A DNA stretch of 24,142 nt from JABSOG01 sp041583135 (GTDB taxonomy: Bacteria; Pseudomonadota; Gammaproteobacteria; Enterobacterales; Alteromonadaceae). The translations under genes and the position numbers were made by a program. Each line of letters begins with the position of its first letter. Position 1 is the first letter of the stretch. Positions 7,915 to 15,260 of this stretch are shown piece after piece. Below the pieces are notes generated by a model that made no database searches, was not told the origin of the DNA, and saw only the letters and a list, made by a program, of their open reading frames with translations. Where the stretch lies: positions 1-24,142 of the forward strand of contig JBFHGJ010000088.1 in NCBI GenBank assembly GCA_041583135.1, given 5' to 3'.

Positions 7915-8853
7915 TTAGAAAAACTCATAGGCAAACTGCTTGCCGTTGATAAAAAACTCACTGTCGCTACTTATCTCACCAAGCTTGAACATCGCAGGCC
8001 CTGCCGGGTCGGCCAACAGGAGTGTGCGTCCTTCGACTTTGGCGGTCTTTTCATCATTGCGTTTTGATAATTGCAAGCCAAGCAATGCATGCTCAGGCAG
8101 GTAGATGATCGCCATTTTCAAGTTGGGATAAATGGCCGACATCAGGCTGGCCATAAAGGTGACTTTGCTGTCGCAATCGCCCTGGTTGTTGTAAAGCAGT
8201 TTTAGTGGTGGGTTAAATCCCGCACCACTCGATTGTCGGCGATTTTCTAAGGTGGAATAGGGAATGCTCTGGACAAAGCTCAACACCAAAATGGCCATTT
8301 CACGATTGCTGAGATTGGCATTGGCCGTTAACAGCGCGCTGGCGATGGTGGTCATTTCCGGCAGGCTGTCATTGGCGATACGTACATGGTCTGGCTTGAC
8401 ACCACTGCGGCCGAATTTATCCGTTAGGGTGTTGTAAAAGTGCTTATGTAAAAACTCGGTGTTGGCTTGCTGATACTGTTCTTCCAATACGCTGGCTATC
8501 TCTTGAGACAATTCGGCATTTTGACTAGTGATCTGATAGCTTACCGAGTCTTTGTGTTCGATAAATTCGATTTGGGCTTTGCTTCTATCGACTTTTGCGG
8601 CGGTTTTTTTCAGGGCGGTGAGAATGTAATACTTGGCCTTTTGCGGTTGGAAACCGGTGAAGTTACGAAAATGGCCGTAGAGGGTTTTGTTGTTGTAGCT
8701 AAAGGACAGCTCGTGGGTGAGTTTTTGTCCGTCGCGCCAGCGATAGTGAAACTCGGTTTCATCGCCATGGCGTTGTTTTTTGAAGTGGAGCTGCTCGGCA
8801 TGGGCACTTAGGCAGGCGCTCAAACACAAAAATATGGTGATTAATGACTTCAA
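7915..8853 (-). CDS. Exported transglutaminase-like (papain-fold) protein
   Basis: This is a 312-residue protein with a signal peptide (residues about 1-19, cleavage after AHA). The C-terminal part shows a transglutaminase-like triad in the usual order: Cys227 in NNQGDCDSKVTF, His255 in YLPEHALLGL and Asp282 in LLLADPAG. The segment before it, LVLSFVQSIPYS, also fits the family helix preceding the nucleophile. The N-terminal 150 residues are unassigned. Such proteins may be cysteine peptidases or transamidases of the envelope; the substrate is unknown. It follows the GlyGly-CTERM gene on the same strand after 120 bases and faces the PIN-PhoH gene across a shared terminator. Confidence 0.75.
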   Translation of the reverse strand: MKSLITIFLCLSACLSAHAEQLHFKKQRHGDETEFHYRWRDGQKLTHELSFSYNNKTLYGHFRNFTGFQPQKAKYYILTALKKTAAKVDRSKAQIEFIEHKDSVSYQITSQNAELSQEIASVLEEQYQQANTEFLHKHFYNTLTDKFGRSGVKPDHVRIANDSLPEMTTIASALLTANANLSNREMAILVLSFVQSIPYSTLENRRQSSGAGFNPPLKLLYNNQGDCDSKVTFMASLMSAIYPNLKMAIIYLPEHALLGLQLSKRNDEKTAKVEGRTLLLADPAGPAMFKLGEISSDSEFFINGKQFAYEFF

Positions 8854-8973
8854 TGGTAGAGCTTAGGCTGTGACTTAGGTTAGTTAAGCTTAACACAAAA
8901 ATTCAGGCGCAAAAGTAAAAGTCGGTCCATCCTTGGACTCGTCGTGTGGTACTCGTTAACGGCGGGAGCGCAG

Positions 8974-10137
8974 TTAGGCTTTGCGACGTAAAATGCCGGC
9001 TGTTAGCAACAGTAGGGTGAACAATCCACCAAAACTACCGCCACTCTCACTGGATACCGAGGTGCGGATGCTGTCATCCGAAGGTGGCACGCTGCCGCCA
9101 GCTGAATATCCATCCGCGCCGGTATCTTCCAAGGGCACCTGATAAAGCGCCGATTGGTACTCGGGTAGAATATTGAGCAAGGTTTTGTGCTCATCGGCAT
9201 CGACGATTTTGATTTTGAGATCATAGTAGTCGCGGCCATAACCTGAGAGCAATTCGATGTGCCACTGCTGGGCATCTAAAATACTGCTGCCATCGAGGCG
9301 AAAGACGTCACTGGTGTAAAGGTGCTGCCAGTGGTAGTCATCGTCGCTGCTGTATATCTCGGCGTAGACATCGCGCTGACCAAAATTGACATCGACATCC
9401 AGCTCTAAATTGAAGTCTCGATAGAAGCCATCGCCGTCTAGGTCGCGCAGTAACAACAGCTCGGTCTTGAATACCGAAAGATACTGTGGGTTGGCATACT
9501 CATAATCAAGGCTTTCCAAGGTCAGATTGGCCATTTGTTCGGCGTCGTATTTATCGACATAGGCAACTTCGTCATGACTGTAGGCGTCATAGATATGAAT
9601 GCTCAAGTCATAGTAGTCGGCTGGCCAATTGTTGGTGAGCAAAGTATCGACCTGATAGCTGTCATCTTCTGATTCACCATAGATATTAAAGTCGTCGGTA
9701 ACAAAGTAATCAAAGCTTTGACCATCGGGGTCGGTCAGACTCAATACCGCGTAGAGCTTTTCATGGTCATAAATGGTATCGACATCGAAATCGACTATCA
9801 CGCGGTTATAGAAGCCATTGTGATTAGGATCTTCTTCCATGGTGATATCGACGGAATAGATCCAGATATGATCAAGGCTGTTGCGCGCGGAGGTGGCGAC
9901 GGCTGACTGGCCGTCAGCGGATTTTTTGCTTTGTTTGTTGTTGCCTTGGTGGCTCAGTCCCTTTACGGCCTGCTGCTTGCTGTCTTGTTTGGTTTGGCTC
10001 GCCACCGTTTTGGCTTTTCTGTCTGCGGTATCGGCCTGTGGCTTTTGCGCCGCGACGGCGGATGCAGCGCTACAGCTAAGCACTGTGCATAAAAGGGAAG
10101 TCATTAGTTTTTGTTGCGTTGCTTGTTTTATCTGCAT
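8974..10137 (-). CDS. GlyGly-CTERM surface protein, choice-of-anchor H-like
   Basis: The 387-residue protein starts at an ATG (MQIKQATQ) with a GAGGG site eight bases upstream; a farther ATG at 10224 would add 29 residues that spoil the signal peptide. The signal peptide ends near AVAA, followed by a Lys/Gln/Ser-rich spacer. Two similar Asp/Tyr-rich beta-domain copies follow, each with a DxDGxGFYxxx- or DPNHNGFYNR-type calcium-loop-like start and a DYYDLxIxIxDA strand. The last 22 residues, GGSFGGLF, a hydrophobic run, then RRKA, fit the GlyGly-CTERM signal processed by rhombosortase and linked to type II secretion. The choice-of-anchor H name rests on recalled similarity. Exact function is unknown. 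Confidence 0.8.
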   Translation of the reverse strand: MQIKQATQQKLMTSLLCTVLSCSAASAVAAQKPQADTADRKAKTVASQTKQDSKQQAVKGLSHQGNNKQSKKSADGQSAVATSARNSLDHIWIYSVDITMEEDPNHNGFYNRVIVDFDVDTIYDHEKLYAVLSLTDPDGQSFDYFVTDDFNIYGESEDDSYQVDTLLTNNWPADYYDLSIHIYDAYSHDEVAYVDKYDAEQMANLTLESLDYEYANPQYLSVFKTELLLLRDLDGDGFYRDFNLELDVDVNFGQRDVYAEIYSSDDDYHWQHLYTSDVFRLDGSSILDAQQWHIELLSGYGRDYYDLKIKIVDADEHKTLLNILPEYQSALYQVPLEDTGADGYSAGGSVPPSDDSIRTSVSSESGGSFGGLFTLLLLTAGILRRKA

Positions 10138-10349
10138 GGGATTGCCCTCTTGAAATCCATATGGCGCCATTGTTACCGGCAGGGGCTGAATCGAAACTGA
10201 ATGATCATGCAATGAATGTCTCAATTGTGTGCGCTGGCGAAAAAGAAATTAATGATCCCCTAATGAGGTAAGCTTTTGATTTTTATCAAGTGTTGTTTTT
10301 AGGAATGTGTCTGTTGTCGAAAAGTTGAAAAATAATCGGTATTTTTGTT

Positions 10350-10379
10350 TGCCAATACCTATTCCCTGTCCTATATTCT
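10350..10379 (+). promoter_or_regulatory. Predicted sigma70 promoter of the modified-peptide operon
   Basis: TTGCCA near 10350 (-35) and TATATT near 10374 (-10) are spaced about 17 bases apart, close to consensus. The predicted start near 10385 lies about 90 bases before the precursor ATG. Positions may be off by one base. It is the best hexamer pair in this intergenic region. Confidence 0.6.
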
Positions 10380-10383
10380 GCTT

Positions 10384-10395
10384 TCAGGTACCTGA
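10384..10395. promoter_or_regulatory. Perfect 12-bp palindrome at the predicted transcription start
   Basis: TCAGGTACCTGA is a perfect dyad lying just after the predicted -10 element, where a repressor could block initiation. No regulator gene lies in the operon, so any cognate factor would be encoded elsewhere. The protein that binds it, if any, is unknown. Confidence 0.4.
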
Positions 10396-10476
10396 TAACA
10401 TGCCTTCTACTCAAGCGCCTTGTGTGCTCTAGGTAGATTGAAAAAACAACAAACCACATGATTAAAGGTTAGCAAG

Positions 10477-10623
10477 ATGACAAAAAAGACAATTTTTGAG
10501 ATGGACTTTGAACAAGAGCAAGTCATTAGAAATACGCTCGAAATGAAGCCGGTTACGACCTATGTCTATACCAGCAACGGCTCAGGTGGGACATCAGACG
10601 ACGGCACTAAAGACGACGAATAA
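10477..10623 (+). CDS. Graspetide-like precursor peptide
   Basis: This short gene encodes 48 residues. A leader (MTKKTIFEMDFEQEQVIRN, then to about residue 25) is followed by a probable core with hydroxyl residues Thr27, Thr28, Thr32, Ser33, Ser36, Thr39, Ser40 and Thr44, one Lys (45), and five acids at the C-terminus (Asp41, Asp42, Asp46, Asp47, Glu48). Omega-ester or amide peptides of the graspetide class link exactly such side chains. It is the first gene of the operon, has an AAAGG site eight bases upstream, and stands 67 bases before an ATP-grasp ligase gene, the usual order for such precursors. The core has no cysteine. Leader-core boundary and ring pattern are inferred. Confidence 0.82.
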   Translation: MTKKTIFEMDFEQEQVIRNTLEMKPVTTYVYTSNGSGGTSDDGTKDDE

Positions 10624-10652
10624 GTCGTTTGCGTCTTATTACTGAGTTAGAA

Positions 10653-10679
10653 CCCCTCACAGCACGTATTCGTGAGGGG
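10653..10679 (+). promoter_or_regulatory. Intercistronic hairpin containing the ATP-grasp ribosome-binding site
   Basis: CCCCTCAC (10653-10660) pairs perfectly with GTGAGGGG (10672-10679) around an 11-base loop. No T-run follows, so it is not a classic terminator. The 3' arm contains GAGGGG, the only good Shine-Dalgarno candidate for the ATG at 10691 (11 bases away). Folding would therefore reduce translation of the ligase and could protect the 3' end of a short precursor mRNA, giving more precursor than enzyme. The structure is seen; the effect is inferred. Confidence 0.6.
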
Positions 10680-10690
10680 CTTAAGTCATC

Positions 10691-11656
10691 ATGATCGCCA
10701 TATTTACCTCAATCGACGAACCGAACGTCAATGAAGTGGCCGATAGGCTCAATGCCTCTCGCGTGCCTTTTGTACGTATCAACAGTGAAGAAGTGACCGA
10801 ACGCGACCAAGTGTTTTGCCGTTATTCCGACGGCGAGTTTGGCCTGTGTGTTGGCGAGCAGCGCGTTGACGCGAAAGATATCGGTGCGATTTGGTTACGT
10901 AAATGGGGGGCGTTTTTTACCCCTGAAGATCCGACCGACGAACACACCCGCAATTTAATCAAACATGAAGCCCAATATAGCTACCGTTTCGCCTTTTCTT
11001 TGCTTGCCGACAAGCGTTGGATGAACCCGCCGTTTAATCGAGACTATGTTGCCAATCGTTTGATCCAAGCAAAGCACGCCGCTGCGGCAGGGCTTAAAGT
11101 TCCGGCCTTTATTGTGACTCAATGCCCCGAACAGGCAAGCCGCTTTGTGACAGCAAACGGCGGTAGGGCTATTACCAAACACATCAGTCAAGGCGGGGTC
11201 AAACAAGGTGGGGCTAAGATGATATTCACTTCGCTGGTTGACGCTCAGATGTTTGCGCAGGCTGACGATCTGCGCCATTGCCCGACGTTGCTGCAACAGT
11301 ATATCGATAAAGAGGTCGAGCTGAGGATCACCATTGTCGGTGACAAGGTGTTTGCCGCTGCCATCGATTCGCAAAGCAGCGCAGGTGAGCAGGTCGATTG
11401 GCGCAAAGCCAACCCGGATACCGTATCGCACTATTGTTTAACCTTGCCTTCAGAGGTTGAGCACAAGCTGCTGCAATTGATGAGTGACTTAGGGCTGGTG
11501 TTTGGTGCGATCGATATGATCTTAGGTCAAGACGGTGAGTTCTATTTTATTGAAGTGAACCCCGAAGGGCAGTGGGGTTGGCTGGAATATTACAGTGGGC
11601 TTGGCATTTACCAAGCCATCGCTCAATGGTTGCAAAATAATGACAACGCACACTAA
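10691..11656 (+). CDS. ATP-grasp peptide ligase, MvdD / grasp-with-spasm type
   Basis: This 321-residue enzyme should activate acidic side chains of the precursor as acyl-phosphates and join them to Ser/Thr hydroxyls or Lys amines. Family signs are IWLRKWGAFF at 67-76 (the W-R-R-like motif of this clade), an N-P-rich pre-ATP region with NRLIQAKHAAAAGLKVPAF near 122-140, a lysine-containing strand AITKHIS near 160-166, the ATP-grasp segment EVELRITIVGDKVFAAAIDS (208-227) with DWR at 237-239, and the metal/ATP residues in GAIDM (272-276) and FIEVNPEGQWGW (286-297). Length fits the family. It overlaps the next gene by 17 bases. Whether it makes esters or amides cannot be read from sequence. Confidence 0.9.
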   Translation: MIAIFTSIDEPNVNEVADRLNASRVPFVRINSEEVTERDQVFCRYSDGEFGLCVGEQRVDAKDIGAIWLRKWGAFFTPEDPTDEHTRNLIKHEAQYSYRFAFSLLADKRWMNPPFNRDYVANRLIQAKHAAAAGLKVPAFIVTQCPEQASRFVTANGGRAITKHISQGGVKQGGAKMIFTSLVDAQMFAQADDLRHCPTLLQQYIDKEVELRITIVGDKVFAAAIDSQSSAGEQVDWRKANPDTVSHYCLTLPSEVEHKLLQLMSDLGLVFGAIDMILGQDGEFYFIEVNPEGQWGWLEYYSGLGIYQAIAQWLQNNDNAH

Positions 11657-11801
11657 ACCCAAGGCGAAAAAAGCCTTTATTCAACGTTTTGAGCAGTTGC
11701 CTTACGGCCGCCCTAAACATCGCTATTACTATTGCCCCATGGTCAAAGGATGGCGTCGTTTGGAGTCTGAACTGGTTGTCACCGGAGTAACCTTGTTATG
11801 A
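11640..11801 (+). CDS. Small basic protein of the modified-peptide operon, unknown function
   Basis: I do not recognise this 53-residue protein. From the ATG at 11640 it is rich in Lys, Arg and Tyr, with a central RPKHRYYYCPMVKGWRR segment holding its only cysteine. There is no signal peptide or helix for membrane insertion. Its start overlaps the ligase gene by 17 bases and its stop overlaps the start of the SPASM-like gene as ATGA, which argues for a real, translationally coupled gene. A GTG at 11595 would add 15 residues. A role as adaptor between precursor and enzymes is possible; it lacks the acidic core of a second precursor. Confidence 0.6.
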   Translation: MTTHTKPKAKKAFIQRFEQLPYGRPKHRYYYCPMVKGWRRLESELVVTGVTLL

Positions 11802-13561
11802 CTGACTCGGCAGCCTTTTCGCACTGGCAATTAAGCCCCAATGTCGCCTATACCGATGCCAAAGACTCAGGGATGCTTTATGACCTCCATCAAGGTCGCT
11901 TACTCCAAGTGCCCCAAGGCATGCACGAGGTGATAGCTCTGCTGTCCGAAAACGGCTTTGACAGCCAAAGTTGCCAAGCTCTGCCGGAGCAGTCTCGACA
12001 GAGCCTGCTCCACAATTTAGCCGAGCTTAAACGACGGGGTTGGCTAAAGCAGAGCCTTGCTTCTTTTACGCTCAAAACGGCGCACAGCGTGGAGACTTTT
12101 GAAGGGGTCAATCAGCTGACCTTAGTGTTTGAAGATCAAGAAGGTTTTGCTGAGCAGGCTCAACCTAACTTTACGCCAGCGCAGTGGTTGGCCATTGTCG
12201 GCTATTTAAGACGATATCAACGATTAAAACTATTGAGCGTGTCTTTTGCCGTTTTGACCGAGTCGCTAGAGCAATTGCTGGTCGGGTTGTTTAGGCAAAA
12301 TCTGATCGGTGTTGTGGAACTGCGTGGACCTGCCTTGCAGTTGCAGAGGTTGCTGGATAAGTGGCGTGAGCGTGCATTGCTTGAACGTCTAGTGGTTAAC
12401 CCTACACGGCAATCGTCAGAACATGAAATAGCGGATGAAATACAGATATTGTCATTGTTTCAAACGGCTCAGCGCGTAGGCTGTGCCTATACTTGCCGCA
12501 GCCCAGAACAAGCGGCCAAATCGCCGGTGCCTGTGGTCAATCACTATCAATTTAGACGTTATGGTTGGGGCAACGTCTTTCGCGGCAGGTTAACACTTAA
12601 TAGCCAAGGCCAACTGTTTGCCGGCGAAGCCACGCCGGGGGCCATGATTGGTTGCTATCGTGAGTTAAGGTCTTTGTTTAGGGCCTTTGATGGGCTTGCG
12701 CAGCATCCGCTAATGGGGTTGACCCGGGCCAATGTCGAACAATGCCGAGACTGTGGCTATCGCAACTGTTGTAGTGCCGACCATGGTATTCGCTGTGATG
12801 ACAACAACCCGAGTTCAAGACCATTGTATTGCCTTGAGCAAGTGGCCTTTGGTCGGCAGAGATTTAGTGCAAAGCACCGCCTTCAAAGCCAGTATTTTAT
12901 CCTGTATGACAGTGACGGGCAGCTCGAACCTGAAATGACTGCTTTGCTTGATGCGGTCGTGGTCGGTTTTTGTGATCTTTATCAGTTGCCGCTGCCAAGT
13001 AAGAAAATAAATTTTTATTTGCATGACGCATTTAAAGGCCAGCATCATAATCATTTTATCGGACCGGATTGCAACCAAATTAAGACCCGATATTGTGATA
13101 TTTTTCAAAGCATTGGCGTTTATTTATTGGCATTGAATAAACCTAAGGCCAATGGCTTTGTGTTGCGTTCGGCGGCGAGAGTATTCGATATCGACATTGA
13201 ATTGTGTAAAAAACATACTAAATTGTGTTGTGGGAATATAGACAAATTAAATGAAAGTGGTACGATGTACCGCTATAATTTAAAACAACAACACATGGCC
13301 GCCTGCTGCTTAGACGACCCTCTGCCAGAAGTTTATTTGAATATGTCGCTGATGCTGTCGTTACCACAAGACTTTAACCTGTCTGAAAGGGGCTGGAGTG
13401 TCGGTGCGTCTGTTGTTTGTGATCTCATTACTCAATTCGGTCATCAGGCATTTAATCGCTGGTTAGATAGCAGCGAACCGGCCGATGATTTTGAACCGTG
13501 TTTCGCGCTGACTTTAGCCCAGTATCAACAAGCGTGGCGCCAGAGGCAGGGTTATGCGTGA
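11798..13561 (+). CDS. SPASM-like peptide maturase without radical-SAM cluster motif (grasp-with-spasm-like)
   Basis: This 587-residue protein begins with an RRE/PqqD-like region (residues about 15-90: YDLHQGRLLQVPQG then helices ending LAELKRRGWL), which in such pathways binds the leader peptide. Residues about 100-290 look like a barrel-type domain but hold no CxxxCxxC, so no radical-SAM [4Fe-4S] site. A SPASM-like cysteine cluster follows: Cys316, Cys319, Cys324, Cys325, Cys333 and Cys345 (CRDCGYRNCC then HGIRC). The last 220 residues form an extra domain whose end (GASVVCDLITQFG ... AQYQQAWRQR) resembles the tail of gluzincin-type peptidases; an HExxH is absent, with only HMAAC at 499-503. 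Start has GGAG ten bases upstream. Catalytic role is unknown. Confidence 0.72.
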   Translation: MTDSAAFSHWQLSPNVAYTDAKDSGMLYDLHQGRLLQVPQGMHEVIALLSENGFDSQSCQALPEQSRQSLLHNLAELKRRGWLKQSLASFTLKTAHSVETFEGVNQLTLVFEDQEGFAEQAQPNFTPAQWLAIVGYLRRYQRLKLLSVSFAVLTESLEQLLVGLFRQNLIGVVELRGPALQLQRLLDKWRERALLERLVVNPTRQSSEHEIADEIQILSLFQTAQRVGCAYTCRSPEQAAKSPVPVVNHYQFRRYGWGNVFRGRLTLNSQGQLFAGEATPGAMIGCYRELRSLFRAFDGLAQHPLMGLTRANVEQCRDCGYRNCCSADHGIRCDDNNPSSRPLYCLEQVAFGRQRFSAKHRLQSQYFILYDSDGQLEPEMTALLDAVVVGFCDLYQLPLPSKKINFYLHDAFKGQHHNHFIGPDCNQIKTRYCDIFQSIGVYLLALNKPKANGFVLRSAARVFDIDIELCKKHTKLCCGNIDKLNESGTMYRYNLKQQHMAACCLDDPLPEVYLNMSLMLSLPQDFNLSERGWSVGASVVCDLITQFGHQAFNRWLDSSEPADDFEPCFALTLAQYQQAWRQRQGYA

Positions 13562-15260
13562 ATTGATGTTGGTTGCCAAAGCTGCCTATGGTCACCGGGT
13601 CAATATCGGCTGGGCGATCGCGCTGCATGTACTGGTTATGATCACCACCTTGTTGGTGCCGGGCTTAATTGAACAAGGGCTGAGCGAGCTTTCTTCCGGG
13701 CAAACCAACCGCTTTATTCAAAGCGCCATTGCGGTTTTGCTGATACAGCTTGGGGTGTCCTGTTCGATGACATTCGTCAATCGCTTTCGCGACCGATACG
13801 ATTTAGAGATAAACTTTTCAGCACTAAAATCCTTCTATCACGCCCTATTACAATTACCCTACCAAGTGATTTGCAAAGAAAAATCCGACCAACAGATCTA
13901 TCAACGCATTGTCGAGCAGCTATCGTTGTCGAGCCAAATCAATCAAAACACCTTTTTTCTGATCCAATCGGTTGCCGGTTTTGTCTTTTATCTGGTGGTG
14001 TTGGCTACTTTGAATGTGTGGCTTTTGCCTTTGATCTTAGCCGGTTTTGCGCTGCTGGTTTGGGTCAATCAAAAGGTCACGGTGCAATATCGCGCCATTT
14101 GTCAGCAGCAGTTGCAAGCCTCGGGCATGGTCAATCATTTGCTGTTTGAAGGGGTCAATAAAATTGCCACGTTAAAGCTGCTCAATGCCACTGAATTTCA
14201 TGCAGGCCGGGCGGCGCAGAATATCGATAGGCTCACCTTGCTCGAACAGCGCAAAGTGCGGTTGGCTTTTTATCAAGGCGTAGTGGGCGATGTGTTGGTG
14301 ATGGTGCTTAAAGTGGCCATATTTGCCAGTTTGCTGTTTGCTTTTGCGCTCGGTCAGCTGGCAATCGGCGAGACTTTAGCGCAGCTGTTTTTCGTCAACT
14401 TGCTGTTTGCACCATGGCAAAACATTTACCGCTGTATCAATCGGGTTAAGCAAAATAGTGTCGCCCTTGAGCGCAAACAACAGCTATTGATGACGGATAC
14501 GGCTGCCATGGACGTTAAGCGTGATGGCACAGCTGCCCCTTGTCCTGAGTCTGCGGTGTATATAAGGCATATGTGTTTTAGTTATGTGCCACAAAAGCCG
14601 CTGTTCGACAATTTGAATTTAACGATCAATGCCGGTGAACACATTGCCATTGTAGGACCTTCCGGCAGCGGCAAATCGACGCTACTGGCGCTTATTTGTG
14701 GTTTGAATAAACCACAAGCCGGCGATGTTTTTGTGCATCAATGCACGACTGCCAATAAAGACTTTTTATCGCGTATCTCGGTCTTACCACAAAGTCAGAC
14801 TTGGTTACCGCTTAGTGTCAGAGAAAACCTTTTGCTGGGTAATTGCGATGCGGTCGATGATAGTGAAATCATTGCTCTGTTGGCCTCTTTAGGATTAAAA
14901 GAGCGCTTTGCCGATATTGCCCAAATGCTTGATAGCCATTTTAGTGAGAGCGATTTTTCCAAAGGCGAATTACAACGGCTTAATATCGCCAGAACGTTGC
15001 TGAAAAAGGCCGATGTCTATGTCTTTGACGAACCGACTTCGGCACTGGATTTTAAAACCGAATCCATTGTCAACAACGTGCTACAAACCAGATTACGCAA
15101 CAAAACCGCCATCAGCATTGCCCACCGTCTTCAAACCATCAAAAACTGCGACAAAATCATTGTATTAGATAAAGGCTCAGTCGTTGAACAAGGGTCTCAT
15201 GAGCAGTTGTTTGATGCTGGAGGAAGGTATTGGGAGTTGGTGCAACAATGTCGAATTTAA
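13554..15260 (+). CDS. ABC exporter, fused membrane and ATPase domains, no peptidase domain
   Basis: This 568-residue half-transporter has membrane helices in about the first 310 residues and an ATPase domain after 335. Walker A is GPSGSGKST (368-376), the signature is a non-canonical SKGE (469-472) followed by LQRLNIART, Walker B ends in DE (492-493) within VYVFDEPTSALD, and the H-loop is ISIAHRL. There is no C39 peptidase domain, so leader removal is not done here. It starts 8 bases inside the preceding gene with GAGG seven bases upstream. Most likely it exports the modified peptide across the inner membrane as a homodimer. Confidence 0.9.
   Translation: MRELMLVAKAAYGHRVNIGWAIALHVLVMITTLLVPGLIEQGLSELSSGQTNRFIQSAIAVLLIQLGVSCSMTFVNRFRDRYDLEINFSALKSFYHALLQLPYQVICKEKSDQQIYQRIVEQLSLSSQINQNTFFLIQSVAGFVFYLVVLATLNVWLLPLILAGFALLVWVNQKVTVQYRAICQQQLQASGMVNHLLFEGVNKIATLKLLNATEFHAGRAAQNIDRLTLLEQRKVRLAFYQGVVGDVLVMVLKVAIFASLLFAFALGQLAIGETLAQLFFVNLLFAPWQNIYRCINRVKQNSVALERKQQLLMTDTAAMDVKRDGTAAPCPESAVYIRHMCFSYVPQKPLFDNLNLTINAGEHIAIVGPSGSGKSTLLALICGLNKPQAGDVFVHQCTTANKDFLSRISVLPQSQTWLPLSVRENLLLGNCDAVDDSEIIALLASLGLKERFADIAQMLDSHFSESDFSKGELQRLNIARTLLKKADVYVFDEPTSALDFKTESIVNNVLQTRLRNKTAISIAHRLQTIKNCDKIIVLDKGSVVEQGSHEQLFDAGGRYWELVQQCRI

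Larger units (their letters stand above)
10138..10476. other. Divergent intergenic region before the modified-peptide operon
   Basis: About 340 bases separate the start of the GlyGly-CTERM gene from the precursor peptide gene. It holds the predicted operon promoter and a 12-bp palindrome, listed separately, and an untranslated leader of roughly 90 bases that is A/C-rich near its end. No other coding or RNA feature is evident to me. The minus-strand promoter of the surface-protein gene must also lie here but shows no clear hexamers. Confidence 0.5.

Noticed and set aside
10582..10593. Double-glycine leader cleavage site in the precursor (around Gly37-Gly38)
   Set aside because: It falls inside the Ser/Thr-rich core and the exporter has no C39 peptidase domain.
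11798..13561. Radical-SAM enzyme
   Set aside because: No CxxxCxxC motif occurs; only SPASM-like cysteines are seen.
15230..15247. TTG start of the HlyD-type adaptor with a strong GGAGG
   Set aside because: The GGAGGAAGG run is explained by conserved GGRYW codons of the upstream exporter; an ATG follows 18 bases later.
13554..15260. Lantibiotic or class II bacteriocin operon
   Set aside because: There is no LanM/LanBC, no cysteine in the precursor and no C39 domain; the ATP-grasp ligase points to ester/amide linkage.
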